Origin: Caprella mutica
Lineage: Eukaryota > Arthropoda > Malacostraca > Amphipoda > Caprellidae
Direction of reading: 5' to 3'
Length of the DNA stretch: 64,000 bases
NCBI GenBank assembly: GCA_947561585.1
Contig: CANNZV010000937.1
Coordinates: forward strand, 1-64,000
A model generated the notes under the pieces. It was not told where the DNA came from. It ran no database searches and saw only the letters and a list, made by a program, of their open reading frames with translations. Each line of letters starts with the position of its first letter. Within the stretch, counting starts at the first letter, position 1. Shown piece by piece: positions 50,201 to 62,182 of this stretch. The position numbers and the translations under genes were made by a program.

Positions 50201-52907
50201 ATACAACCATTCCTTATCGTAGCTATCCGAATTATTAAGATTCAATACCCAATGACCTTAGGTTGCAGAGATAAAGCCTTGAAAATTCAAAGACTAATAT
50301 TGTGCTATATAGTATTATTTATAATAAATATTACTATATAGTAACATTTTATGTAAGCACAATGTGTTACTAAAAGATATTTAATTCATGGAGAAGGAGT
50401 CAACCCAACTAAATTGCAATTACTGTTTAAAACCAGGATTGATTGAAAACATGTTAGATTCCAATATTTTTAAATTCTAATGAATATAACGAAATTAAAT
50501 TTTAATAACAACTTTCCTCTTAATGTTGATAAAAACTATGGTTCTATGAATGAAAGAGTTGCAATGTAATACTATAGCCCTTAAATGTTGACACCGTATA
50601 TACATTCTAAACATAATAGCCTACCATATATACAAAGGAAGCTCTCATTAAGACTTATGCGATATATGCATTCATTGATATGAGGCCTAACCGTTAGACT
50701 ATCAACCTATCCCGTAATACAATCATATTTATGAGCAGTACCTGCATTCCTATATGAGCAGTACAGTCATACTTATGAGCAGTACAGCTATACCTATGAG
50801 CAGTACATGTATACCTATGAGCAGTACAGGTATACCTATGAGCTTAACTAATTACCCTACTCCACATATATCCACAAATTACTCTTCTTCTCAATTAACC
50901 TAGCTAACTAATTGCATGTTAATTAATAATGGTAGATTTGTGTCAAGGACACTCATGTGTCTTACCTTACATATGGTATCTTTGTTATCTCATATATGGT
51001 AAATTGGTTATGGAATGAATACTCACGGGTGATCTTCACCAGGAAGGGTCTCTTCCAGACACATGGACCCGCCCCCCGAGGCAAGGGCTGTGAGGGTGTG
51101 GGGAACCCTGAAATGTAGGATGGGGTTAAAGAAGGTAAAAAGAAAGGGTTAGTGGACATGCATGGGAAAAGGAAGTCATAATTTATTCTTTATCAGTATT
51201 CACTATAGTTATCTAATCATTTTACATGGTTACGAATACAATGTCACAAAGAAGCGCGAGAGAAATTATCTATTAACGTCTTATTCCTTATCTTTATGTA
51301 TCATCATGACCTTCAAAACCATATATATTATCAATAATATTTATATATATTTAGAAATATGTATTTTACAACTGTTTCAAGAAATAGTTAATAGAAAAAT
51401 CCCAGACTCGAACCTTGGTTGCAATCGAACGGTCAGTAATCTCTATAACTGCAATAAGCACTATTTCATGATGGACTACAGTTATCTAATATAAATTATA
51501 TACTCTCATGATCAAATTATAAGCTTTTTGATGATCAGAATAAGACTGCAGTCACACTTAGTAACTACAGTGTCTGCAGTCTGTAAAAACTTGGTAAATT
51601 GCACATGCAGAAACCTGTACCTAATTATCAGGCTATAGTTTTGAAAGTCTGAAGCCGTATACATAACCTTTTATTATGTCTGGAGTAGTATATTCTGTCT
51701 GAGTTGCTCAAAATTATATAACTTTCAAATTAACTTGAGATGAGATCTTGGAAACTATATTAAACTTAAAAGGATTCAGATGAAGTAAAATTGACTAAAT
51801 TTATCAATTTAAATTCACTGAAACTTTGATGATTCTCTAATGCATTCATAATAAGTTTTCCTTTTAAATTCAAATCGATATCATTATTCATGTAACTCTC
51901 CATCAAAGTGAATATAATTAACTATGGTAATCGCATAGGTTGTGCTTTTAGCAGTCTTCTGGAGATTAAAGGATTACCATAAGTACTTACTTTAAAGATC
52001 ATATCTTCAGTTAATTCATTCCATATATTCAATATTATTACATACGTAATTGCATTATGATATTATTCTCAATATTATTTTTTCTCTGTGCATCGTAAAA
52101 CTTTTTTTGTCTAACATAGTTGTTGGTTTCAAATTGGGTCATTTTTTTCGAAAAAATTGTGCACTAATTTTGAAAATAACGTATGAAAAAAATTAGAGAT
52201 ATTTCTAATAACCATAAAGACTATATTTGATCATTGTTTTATTATTTAAAAAATGGTTTTAACATAGTTTATATGGAACTTATAATATTGTAAAACCTGT
52301 AATTTTTTTTCAATAATTTTTTCTTTATTTAAAACACAACTTGCATAAATTCAATATACTCATTGTTCTCAATAAAAAAAAATTGTAATGTAGCTAGGCA
52401 ATCACCAAATTGTTACACTAAGGTCTTCCTGGTCGTCCTCAACTAGATAATATAACTGTTCATTGATTGAGTATCATTGCATAGGCCTTCAATTTATTCA
52501 TCAGCTTTGCTTGACGTAACTTTATGACTCTCATTGGATATAATTGGCTTGTTAAAAACTAGTACAGTTTGCAAAACATCGCTGCTTATGACGTCAAAAT
52601 GACGCAAAGGACACGTCAAATTCATCTATTTTTTATTATACAGCAACAATCTGGTAAATTCCCACAAAATATCTAGTTTTTTAGGCTGAAATCAACCGCA
52701 CCTTTTTCCACAACTGCTGCAGCTTGTAGTCCTGATTCTCTTGATTTTGATATCCTCCACCCTAACGAACGGGGCGTCAGAAGACGGTGGGGACCCATTG
52801 GGGGACATGTCCGGCGATGAACCAGAGAGACCATTGGTTGTGCCGTTCATCGTACCGTTAATCTTTTCCTGTCCATTGACAGGGTTTGCATTGAGAACAG
52901 TAGTCAT
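47295..52907 (-). CDS. PNP-C: purine nucleoside phosphorylase with extended N-terminus
   Basis: Nine exons: 52907-52702, 51107-51027, 50019-49925, 49843-49665, 49493-49362, 49271-49186, 49052-48919, 48806-48667 and 47372-47295. Phases agree, giving 376 residues. The start ATG at 52907 has AAA before it; an in-frame ATG lies upstream at 52994. Residues 1-68 are a Gly/Asn/Ser/Pro-rich extension ending in SCSSCGK, not part of the PNP fold. Catalytic positions match human PNP at offset 92: Ser125, His156, Arg176, His178, Glu293, Met311, Asn335 and His349; Tyr292 replaces Phe200. The last seven exons have lengths close or identical to those of PNP-B, so the two arose by duplication. The exon 1 donor (AAG|GTGCGG) is weak; another first exon is possible. 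Confidence 0.9.
50725..50850. repeat. 24-bp tandem repeat, five copies, in PNP-C intron 2
   Basis: The unit TATGAGCAGTACAGGTATACC repeats with small changes. Confidence 0.85.
52510..52615. promoter_or_regulatory. CRE-like motif cluster in PNP-C intron 1
   Basis: TGACGTAA near 52515 and a perfect TGACGTCA near 52590, followed by ATGACGCAA and ACACGTCAA within about 100 bp. These are CREB/ATF-type sites by sequence only. Their position just downstream of exon 1 fits an intronic enhancer or a second promoter. Confidence 0.3.
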
Positions 52908-53436
52908 TTTAGATAGAAAAGTGTGAAATCTGTAATTATAAATAGCACCATTATCATAATTTCTTAATTCCTCGTATAAATATTTGTGATGCACCTTAAC
53001 TGAGGTGATTATGAGTTATGTCTATTTGTGTAATTTTAACAACACTTGTTAGATAATTAAGGCAACATTTCTTATATGTGGGTCACAGTAAAAAAAATTT
53101 ATTTGACCCGTACAAGGAGGGTGGTCTTATTTTGGGACAGCAATCTGTAAATGTGGCACATCAGCAAAGTTAAAGTTGAGCAACAGTGTACGGGATAACT
53201 AATTCATGTTAACTTCAAAATGAAAGCTTTATGTTAATTTTATTTTGTATATTTTATCTAATATTTTATTTAATTAAGTAGTTTAAGTTAAAATTAGTTA
53301 TTATAGGTATATGAACCAAGTAATAGATATATTCAGTTTTGAAACTACCTAACCATCTTAATTTAAATTCAAATATGTTAATGAATAAATGACGTCACAG
53401 GAAACGTTTAATTGATGTTAAATTAAGTCTATAATA

Positions 53437-53612
53437 TTAGGGTGAGTTATGAATCATATCGGACGGTTTCACTTGTACAATCTTATAAAAATATGTATAT
53501 AAGTATTTTATTTAATTCTTATTTTAATTGGCTTGCAGATATCATAGATACAAATTAAAATACGTAAGTTGAATAAAATATGTTACATAGTTTTTCTTAT
53601 ACGATCGTGCAC
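53437..53612. mobile_element. MITE, partly degraded
   Basis: The left end TTAGGGTGAGTTATGAATCA, then ATCGGACGGTTTCAC, and the central AGATATCATAGATACAAATT are of the 35746 family. The right end keeps only TTTTTCTTATACGATCGTGC. The ORF at 53569-53934 begins inside it and has no recognised domain. Confidence 0.5.
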
Positions 53613-53936
53613 CAAATTTAAATTATCTAACAGCAGTACAATTAGTAAAGTTTCATTTAAAATGAAAAATTTAATAGTAAAATTAGTAAAATTGCCAAAA
53701 AAAATTATTACGGATACATTTTTCTGCGACTCTACACCTTTTAACAACGTCAGTAACTCGATTGTGGCAGACCACAATGCTAAAATCTACAAACTATTGC
53801 ATTTATCCTTTAAAGGCCATGGTGCAATAAAAACAAGTAATGGCTATGTAAAAAACATAGGAAATAACGAAATAATATGTACAATCACGTTTAAAAGTAA
53901 ACACGTACAACATCCTATAACAGATTGCTGTTAAAG

Positions 53937-54107
53937 CTAGGGTTGTGACAATATGCTTTTAAAATCATAGATCTTAAGAATATCACAGACGAAATGAAAT
54001 GGTATTGAATGCTATATACCGCTGGTGTCGAACCTTTCGATTTATTTCTCTCCGTCTACAATAGTTTCGGGATCTATGATTTGAAAAGCATATTGTCACA
54101 ACCCTAG
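53937..54107. mobile_element. 171-bp MITE with 38-bp terminal inverted repeats
   Basis: CTAGGGTTGTGACAATATGC at the left end mirrors GCATATTGTCACAACCCTAG at the right, and similarity continues through ATCATAGATC. It is not related to the other MITE family in this window. The superfamily is open (hAT-like CAGGG/TAGGG termini are possible). Confidence 0.8.
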
Positions 54108-54424
54108 TTATGATTTGTCTATATTTGAAGTTAGTATTAAATGAATAAAACTGTTGCAGAAACCTGAACGTTATGCATTTTTTACAAGTGAATATACACC
54201 TTTGAATTTAATGTACCTGGTTTAATTAAATATTTGCACAGGTGTTATTAAATCATAAGGTATATATTTAATGCACCTGTTTTAACTATTAAAATTACCC
54301 ATCATTAATCCATACCATCAGCTGTCATTTTTAGAGTAGGTAACACAGATCAGGAATTTTATCAATGATCAGCTAGAAAAAATTCACAGCTAAACTGAGT
54401 AGCATTACATGGCAAAATTTAACA

Positions 54425-54785
54425 ACAAGTGGTATTAGCTATGTATGTATATTAGCTATATATGCACGTATTAGCTATGTACCTATGTATATTAGCTATA
54501 TATGCACGTATTAGCTATGTACCTATGTATATTAGCTATATATGCACGTATTAGCTATGTACCTATGTATATTAGCTATATATGCACGTATTACCTATGT
54601 ACCTATGTATATTAGCTATATATGCACGTATTAGCTATGTACCTATGTATATTAGCTATATATGCACGTATTAGCTATGTACTTATGTATATTAGCTATA
54701 TATGCACGTATTAGCTATGTACCTATGTATATTAGCTATATATGCACGTATTAGCTATGTACCTATGTATATTAGCTAGGCATGT
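54425..54785. repeat. 40-bp minisatellite, about 9 copies
   Basis: The unit is GTATTAGCTATGTACCTATG + TATATTAGCTATATATGCAC, nearly identical between copies, so it is young. Confidence 0.95.
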
Positions 54786-55365
54786 ACTTACACTGGTATT
54801 AGCTATGTCTCGGAATAAATTTCGGTCTCGGAATTATAAATGACCTCTCAACATAAATGGCTGTTATAAAGTTTGTTGTATCCGCTAGTTTGTTGTACTG
54901 CACACATCATGGTTTTTAATAACCTAGCAGGGGGTCCGGGGCTGCCACGCCCCCCAATGCATCTAACTGATAAGTTTTATTTATACCTGAGACCGAAAAT
55001 TTGATGAAAACCAAATTATAAAACGAAACTGAGTTTTTTGAGACACCGAATTTTCCTATATAGAACCCTACTATACACTGGTATAAATTATCTATGCATG
55101 TATTTTACACTGATATTAATTAACAGTATTTTATTTCCTTAGTCGATGATTCATATATTTTCAATACATAATATTGATGTGTTTAATGATATCTTTAAAA
55201 TAATTAATTAACAATTATGAACTAATTTAAAAGTGTATATGAAAGTATATTTTTTGCATGATTTATACGGGTTTTGCCCCATATAACAAAAAGCTGAACT
55301 GTAGTACGTTGAACTTTGTAATATCAATCTATGGGGTATACTTATAAAGAAATCTTACTATTCTG

Positions 55366-55513
55366 TAGGGCAAGCTACGAATTATCGGACAGTTCAACAT
55401 TTTCGATCACGAGAAAATTTTATAATAATTAATGAAACAACGAGTTACAATTTAATTAAAAAAATTGTGATCGGAATTGTGGAACCGGTATAATAACTTA
55501 GAACTTACCCTAT
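55366..55513. mobile_element. MITE, 148 bp
   Basis: The left end TAGGGCAAGCTACGAATTAT with ACATTTTCGATCAC pairs with the right end GTGATCGGAATTGTGGAACC...ACTTACCCTATA. TA occurs at both edges. Confidence 0.7.
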
Positions 55514-56044
55514 ACGTTGAAATAAACTATATTAAAAATAAATTAATATCACTACCACTAAATTCATTTCGAATTACAACATTGCGAAAAAATATTCCAA
55601 TTTCATAATTCTACTTCATGGCTATCTTACTTTTATAAGCAAGGTAATAACAAAAACCTAATGTTTTCTAAGTATATAGTTTGGATTCTTAGAAGTAGCT
55701 AGTACCTACATACCTTAGTCTAAGACGTAGATTATAGTTACGGATATCACCTATAACCAAATATGGTATATGGTACTATCAACCAATTAATTCAACTCGC
55801 CATTATTCTAATGTCTTGATTTATATATACTTCTAATCCCAATTAAAATACATAACTAAATTAATTATAAATCACTGGTTTTGCTCCATGTATTTTACTT
55901 ATAGTTTAAAGGTAGTCTGATAATTATAGAATGGATTTCCTACTTACCTGTCTGCGTTCACCTGCGGCTAACTAGATATCAGACCGGTTAGAAGCGTCAG
56001 GCTATTTCGCTCCGGAAAGAATTTACGTAATAACTTATGTAGCA

Positions 56045-56465
56045 TTGCCATGTTCATTCAACAGCTTTAATATCGTATGAATGTCGTGTAAATGTTGCTT
56101 CAATATCGTATGAATGTCGTGTAAATGTTGTTTCAATATCGTATGAATGTCGTGTAAATGTTGCTTCAATATCGTATGAATGTCGTGTAAATGTTGCTTC
56201 AATATCGTATGAATGTCGTGTAAATGTTGCTTCAATATCGTATGAATCTCGTGTAAATGTTGCTTCAATATCGTATGAACATCGTGTATATGTTGCTTCA
56301 ATATCGTATGAATGTCATGTAAATGTTGCTTCAATATCGTATGAATGTCGTGTAAATGTTGCTTCAATATCGTATGAATGTCGTGTAAATGTTGCTTCAA
56401 TATCGTATGAATGTCGTGCAGATGTTGCTTCAATATCGTTGTAATTTTGTCTGAATGTTGCAATA
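56045..56465. repeat. 33-bp minisatellite, about 12 copies
   Basis: The unit is TTGCTTCAATATCGTATGAA + TGTCGTGTAAATG. On the minus strand it stays open for 142 codons, encoding an 11-residue repeat (ILKQHLHDIHT) that would form an amphipathic helix. There is no signal of a gene (no splice or homology support), so it is annotated as a repeat. Confidence 0.9.
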
Positions 56466-56829
56466 AAGTTGTGCGTGTATTGACTAAGAAAAATTATTTT
56501 CTGTTTTAATATAATTTATTTCGTAGCATTTTAATATATTTATCACGAATATTATAGATAGCAATAATTCCAAAACATAATTATTCAGTACAGGATACAA
56601 TTAAGAAACACGTTAATGTACCAGAAATATTACAGGGTCACTTTTAGCGTTAAATTAAAGGTTAAGGCCTTAAGATCTACTCTATATTTCTACATTTAGT
56701 TACCTTATATTGGTAAGTTTGACCTTGTGAGTAGGTATGTGAAATGTATGGTATAATGTATTTGACTATATAAAGTTTCTATGAATCGAGATATACTGTT
56801 ATAACTTTGTTTGTTTACTAATAAAACTA

Positions 56830-57260
56830 ATTTGGCTTGTTTGCACACTGAAGAAATAAAAACGAAAGTAAACCTATTTTCCAATTGAAATGAACTCTAA
56901 TGATACCTATAGGGAAGGGATATGGTATCTTAGATACGATCAGACAAATAAATAGTATCCTAGATACGATAATAGCTATAGTATCCTAGATACGATTGGA
57001 ACTATACAGTACCCCAAGTACGGTCATAGCTACAGTATCCTGTATACTATCATACTTACAGAGTTACAGTATCCTAGATACGATCATAGCTACAGTATCC
57101 TAGATACGATAAGAGCTATAGTATCCTATAAGATTCGATAAACTATAAATTGCCACATAGTATATTTCTGTTATTGTTTTTCGATACAAAAACATGATTT
57201 TTTCAATAAAGAGTCAAAATCATGACATAATCAAGTAAGTAATCAAGTAATCAAGTAATT
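56830..57260. repeat. Dispersed repeat with TATCCTAGATACGAT tandem core, copy 2
   Basis: Same flanks and core as 14040-14440, with more units (about 8) in the core at 56920-57130. Confidence 0.65.
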
Positions 57261-57698
57261 GAAGTATGAAAGAAATAATGCAAATACGATTCAAATAATT
57301 ATTAAGTATACTAAATGCTGACACGACGGGTCCCTTACGTATAAAAATGACTAATTTCAGCATTGGTTGACTATTTACTATGCAGTTATCGCTCTAACAA
57401 ACACACATACGCAATGATTACTACTTCCGTTTTCTTCATTTCTTGGAAAATTAGTACCTTATCAAATATCTAAATTATAAAGAAAATTGGAATGCTTACA
57501 GTTTATTAGATTTATAATGAGATATTTAGTTATTTGACAGAAAATGAGTGAAGTGAACATTGCTGAGTGAAACCTTAGTCAGCAATTTAAAGACATTAAA
57601 CTCTTTATAGTCGCAAGTACGCAGCAATGTCCATTGTTTCAAGAAAAAATAATGAATCAGGAAAGTAATGATGTAAAATTTAAAGAACGAAAGGATAG

Positions 57699-57762
57699 GG
57701 TATGTTCCCTGTTATCGAACAGTTCCACATTTTCGATCATGCAAGAAAAATTTATTTTTTAT
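57699..57762. mobile_element. MITE end next to the assembly gap
   Basis: TAGGGTATGTTCCCTGTTAT, then CACATTTTCGATCATGCAAG. The partner end is not seen; the gap at 57806 may have removed it. Confidence 0.5.
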
Positions 57763-57805
57763 TTTTATAGGTAATTATTTGAAATAAAGTTAAATGATGA
57801 ATATT

Positions 57806-57829
57806 NNNNNNNNNNNNNNNNNNNNNNNN
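57806..57829. other. Assembly gap (24 N)
   Basis: A run of 24 undetermined bases. The true length of the missing sequence is unknown. Confidence 1.
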
Positions 57830-58740
57830 ATTATAGGCCTTTTTCATATATATGATGTAATATGTGGAATAATTTAAAAACTTAATCAAGCATTAAATTT
57901 TTTAAGAGTTACCTATAAAATTTTATAAAATATCCATAAATTTGTATTCGTTATTCATAAAAAATATTTAATTTACCCATGAAAAATTTAAGTTACACAT
58001 GAAATTTTAAAAATTACCCATAAAGATCTATTAAATTTGTCCATAACAATATATAAGTTACACATAAGATTTGAATTACCCATAAAATTTTATGAGATTT
58101 ACCCATAAGAAATATATTCATGAAATTTTCATAGAGTTTCCCATAAAATTTAATTACAGTTACTCATGGAAATTTATTAATTACTCATGGAAATTTATTA
58201 GCTTTACTCACTTGTGCAAACATGGTTACAAATGTTTATTCTAGTATAATTAATTAATTATTTTTCATATACTTAGTATGACTTCACGCATCAAATTCTA
58301 GATAATAATTCATACAACTATGGAATATATGAAAATACAACTATGGAATATATGAAAATACAACTATGTAATGTATGAAAAAACTTAAAAAGTTTGAAGC
58401 GGATCCAATCATATAATTGACAAATATTTTTCTCCATTTTATTTTATTTTATCATTTATTCTTTCATTAGGTAGTAAGAACTTTATTCATTAAATCTTGA
58501 TACTAATTAATACAACTGTACAATACATATATGAAAAGCCATTTATGAAACATCTTTAAAAAAACGGAATATAAAAAAATGGAATATTTATAAAAAAAAA
58601 GTTTTAAATTTTTTTTCAACGAATCAAAACATACATTCAACATGCATTTTTATACCATTTCATATAATTAGTTCATTTATTTATTTTCCCTCATACTCTT
58701 CCCTCTCCATAAACCATTCCTCCCCATTTTCTTCCCCATC
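57830..58740. other. AT-rich degenerate repeats, no gene
   Basis: Drifted copies of TTACCCATAAAATTT, TTACACATGAAATTT and similar fill 57900-58220. Nothing coding is seen. Confidence 0.5.
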
Positions 58741-58794
58741 AGCCATCGTTGAGGTCCCCTCCACACCAGCACTCCTTCCCTCCCCACTCACTAA

Positions 58795-58970
58795 GCCTGA
58801 CTGGCTGTTGCTTGGTCTTCTGGATGACCTTATATAAGACCACGCAGATGCAATCCATGTGTCTTTTAAAACCTCACTCTAACTGCTGTGAGAGATCGTT
58901 AGGTTCATCAGGGAAAATAAAGGCAGAGTACCTAGCTACTTCGTTCAGTTGGAATTGGTTTTATTCATGA
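58795..58970 (+). promoter_or_regulatory. Core-promoter-like or LTR-like segment
   Basis: A TATATAAG box at about 58832 is followed by AAATAAAGG at about 58916 in a locally GC-richer stretch. TATA plus AATAAA within about 90 bp is the layout of a retroviral-type LTR R region, or a chance promoter. No paired LTR or primer-binding site was found. Confidence 0.2.
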
Positions 58971-60140
58971 TTATTCTCAATGTGATTATCTCTATACAAA
59001 TGCCCAATAATTATTACTTCCGTTCATTTTCTTTCATTCAAAGATAATCCTATCAAATATTGTATTAGAATGGAAGTTGAGATAAATATATAATTAATAA
59101 TTAAATAATAATATAATTAATTTAATTATATATAGTAATAATATAATTAATAAATATCCTCTTTAATTGTTCTGAAAGCCAGGGAAAATATTTTTTCAAT
59201 CAAGGATTCGATGGTCAAGATTTTGGATAATTTTTCGAATTCGAAGCACAAAATTATTTGGATTTTTTTTTCTGGTATTGAAAATACAAAGATCGAATTT
59301 AGATTTTCTTTCTAAAACTCGGAATTTGAAGCAATTATTTGGATAAATTTTCTGAACCTAGAAATTCTAAATTAGATTGAGGATCATTTTCCTGAAGTTT
59401 CGGATAGGTTCGAGGATTAAACTAGGAAAATTATTCCGAAGCTTAGATAAGGAAATTCAAATGTTGACACATTTTACCTTTTTTGTAAAATCTGGGATAT
59501 CAACTTTTCTCTGAATGAAAGATAAAATTTGGTCATAAGATTCTAAGAAGAAGTTCGAACCATCTTCATTTAATTAAAACCTTCATACATTTTTCAATTA
59601 TTCGATTAAAACATAAAACATCAACTAAGGCAGTACCTAAGTAAATGAGAATCATATTCATGAATATTTCAATGCCATCCAAGTAATAACCCTTTTTCAC
59701 GAAAACAGATTTTTCATAGCAGGAGAATAGTTTTAACGTCGGTTGGTTGAACCATTTTGAAAATGTCAGGATAGTTCCATGCACAACCATCAAGATCGTC
59801 CTCCATATATGTATTCATAAACTATGGTAACTAGTCAAAGAGTGATAAGTTTTTAACTTAAGTTTCAAATAACTGAACCAATAGCTAGGTATACTACGTT
59901 GTTCAAGTTTCATCATCCTTCACTTTTTTCCTGCATTTGCGTTGCATTTTATGAAACCGGTAATATTATGTGTGCCATTTATCACTATCTAACTAGGTGT
60001 ACATTTTTTTATTTAAAGACCATTTAAATTAAAGTTACAATCATGCAACTACAACTTGTAGAATGGAAAGTTAAACTGCAGTTCAGGGTTGCTCATTTGC
60101 AACCTTTTTCTACGTAGTTGTACCTACTTTCTACGACTAA

Positions 60141-60347
60141 GGCCCATTCTATACTAGCAGTTAAAGCGCCGCGTTTACACCGCCCAGTTTACACCTCTTC
60201 AATTAATCACGGTTAAATAAATGGAAAGCAAATTTACGATCTATACTAGCGTTTCTACCGCTTCCATTCATTTAACCATAATTAATTGAAGAGGTGTAAA
60301 ATGTGAAGTGAGAACGCAGCGGTTAATCTGCTATTATAAAATGAGCC
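60141..60347. mobile_element. MITE with about 90-bp inverted repeats
   Basis: The left end GGCCCATTCTATACTAGCAG and the reverse complement of the right end GGCTCATTTTATAATAGCAG match, and pairing continues through CACCTCTTCAATTAAT and CGATCTATACTAGCG. It is almost a full palindrome. Confidence 0.75.
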
Positions 60348-60402
60348 TTACTTTACAATTCAGAAGTTTGAGTTAAATCAAGCAGAGTTGTTTTTACTTT
60401 GT

Positions 60403-60512
60403 ATGACGTCACAGTACCCTCATCTCTGATTGGCTGAACGTATTATCCAATGTCTCTCTCTCATATGACGTCACAATCTATCTCATCTCTGATTGGTTGA
60501 TAAATTACGCCC
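60403..60512. promoter_or_regulatory. Duplicated CRE plus inverted CCAAT block
   Basis: Two tandem units of about 60 bp each contain a perfect palindromic TGACGTCA followed by CTCATCTCTGATTGG (inverted CCAAT). Sequence between them includes another ATCCAAT. It looks like a strong promoter or enhancer module, but no gene start is recognised next to it. Confidence 0.4.
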
Positions 60513-61328
60513 ATCCTAGTTAATTTTAACATTTATCACCGATTTCAAATTGATCAAAAATCGTTTCTATTTAACTAGAACATAATTAAGGTAAAAGATA
60601 ATACCATTTTCATTTAATTTCTAACTTTTAAATTCAACGGAAATATAACCATACAAAAAATGAATATACAAATGCAGTATTAACTATTTTTTTCTCGCTA
60701 ACATCAGGTAACATGATGCAATATAATTGAGTGTAGGGGACCTTCAAATAAATTGAAGGTTTAGCAAATTAAATAACAGTAATCTTTAGCATATAACTGC
60801 ACTTTCTGAAATTAATAATATGAATAGGGAAATATAATTAAACGTTCTTTCACTAATATTGTTTGTAAACGTTTTTCCTTCCTAGGAGCAGTTAACGTTT
60901 GTTGATAGATCGTAACGTTGTTAAATTCAATTATTTTGTTTTTCAATACATATTTTTAAATTTTTTATTAATAATTAATTTTAAGAAAAAAAATTATAAT
61001 TAGCTACTATTAATGATTGTTAATTTTATAGAAAAAATATAATTCATATTAATAATTAATGAAATCGTCATTTAATTATTTATGTTCCTTATTCAATCTA
61101 TACTTAAGTATGATGTAATAACCATACATTAAAAGTTATATGAGTAATGAAAGCAATGTATGTGAACTAGTTAGTGCGCACATTATTTTCAAGGTTAGAT
61201 ACATTTTAATGACTTAATGACGAGTTGCTTTTTAAAAGGGAAAACCAATGATAAATTATTCTAACGGTCTGCTTTAAAATCACTCTAATTCGAATTGAAA
61301 CCATATTGAAAAAGCTTTTTCTTAATTA
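60513..61328. other. AT-rich intergenic DNA
   Basis: No gene or clear repeat. Confidence 0.4.
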
Positions 61329-62182
61329 TAGGGCAAGTTTCGTGTTATCGGATGGTTCCACATTTTCGATCATAATAAGAAGTATGTAAGTATTGTTTAA
61401 CTAATTTTAATTGGTATTCATGATACCTACAGGGATTATGGATACCTTTTAAAAGAACGAATAAAATATTGATATCTGTGGTTATCATAGATACCAATTA
61501 AAATGACGGGTTAAATATTAATTACCTTCGCAAATTTGCGGAAGGTCATATTTTACCCGGAATTTATTTATTTGTCATCTTGTTATTTGCATAACTGAAA
61601 AAGTGTTCAACTAAATTGCCTGAAATTTGGTGAAACGATTGGTCCATGTCCAGTGACCTGCTGGTAGAATTTTGGGAGTGACCCGGTCAAAGGTCAAGTC
61701 ATGGTCATTTATACCTCAAAAAGTATTGAACCATATTGCATGAAACTTGGTGGGACGATTAGTCAATATACATAATACAGGAACGGTTTTATCAGATTTT
61801 GGGAGTGATCAAGTCAAAGGTCAAAGATCAAGGTCAAGGCAATTTAAAACTCAATAACTCAAAAAGAATTCAACCAAATTGTCTGATATTTGATGAGACG
61901 ATTGGTCAATGTACAGGAACCATCTGGTAAAATTTTGGGAGCGATCCGGTCAAAGGTCAAGGTCATATATAACTCAATAACTCAAAAAGTATTGAACCAT
62001 ATTGCGTGAAACTTAGTGGGACGATTTGTCATTATCCAGTCACCAGTTTATTAGATTTTGGGAGAAAACGGATCAAAGTGGCAGCGAAGGTATGCGCTCT
62101 ACCGAAAACTAGTTACTACATATCTTCTTCTTCTTATATGACCAAAAATGTGGACCCGTTAGATAACCTTGAACTTGCCCTA
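61329..62182. mobile_element. MITE split by a Helitron-like insertion
   Basis: The left MITE end (TAGGGCAAGTTTCGTGTTAT with CACATTTTCGATCATA) is at 61329. The right end (ATGACCAAAAATGTGGACCC...GAACTTGCCCTA) closes at 62182. Between about 61521 and 62109 lies a different element, so the MITE is older. Confidence 0.65.
61521..62109 (+). mobile_element. Helitron-like non-autonomous element, copy 1
   Basis: The left end has a palindrome, CCTTCGCAAATTTGCGGAAGG. The body has about four units of roughly 115 bp containing TTTTGGGAGTGACCCGGTCA, AAGGTCAAGGTCA and TGAAACTTGGTGGGACGATT. The right end reads GCAGCGAAGGTATGCGCTCT then ACCGAAAACTAG followed by T. CTAG|T after a hairpin-like block is typical of Helitron ends. 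The ORF at 62006-62194 is not a gene. Confidence 0.5.

Noticed and set aside
50962..51159. Minus-strand [14 protein letters not shown]...
   Set aside because: Overlaps the real PNP-C exon 51027-51107 in a different frame (reads [10 protein letters not shown] instead of GGGSMCLEE).
52692..52994. Separate small gene with SCSSCGKR ending
   Set aside because: Its splice phase matches the next PNP-C exon exactly, so it is better read as the first exon of PNP-C.
53569..53934. 121-codon plus-strand ORF
   Set aside because: Begins inside a MITE and ends before another; Lys/Ile/Asn-rich with no recognised domain. Kept out for lack of support, though it is longer than most chance ORFs here.
58749..58970. 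73-codon ORF around a TATA-like box
   Set aside because: No homology recognised; reported only as a weak promoter/LTR-like segment.
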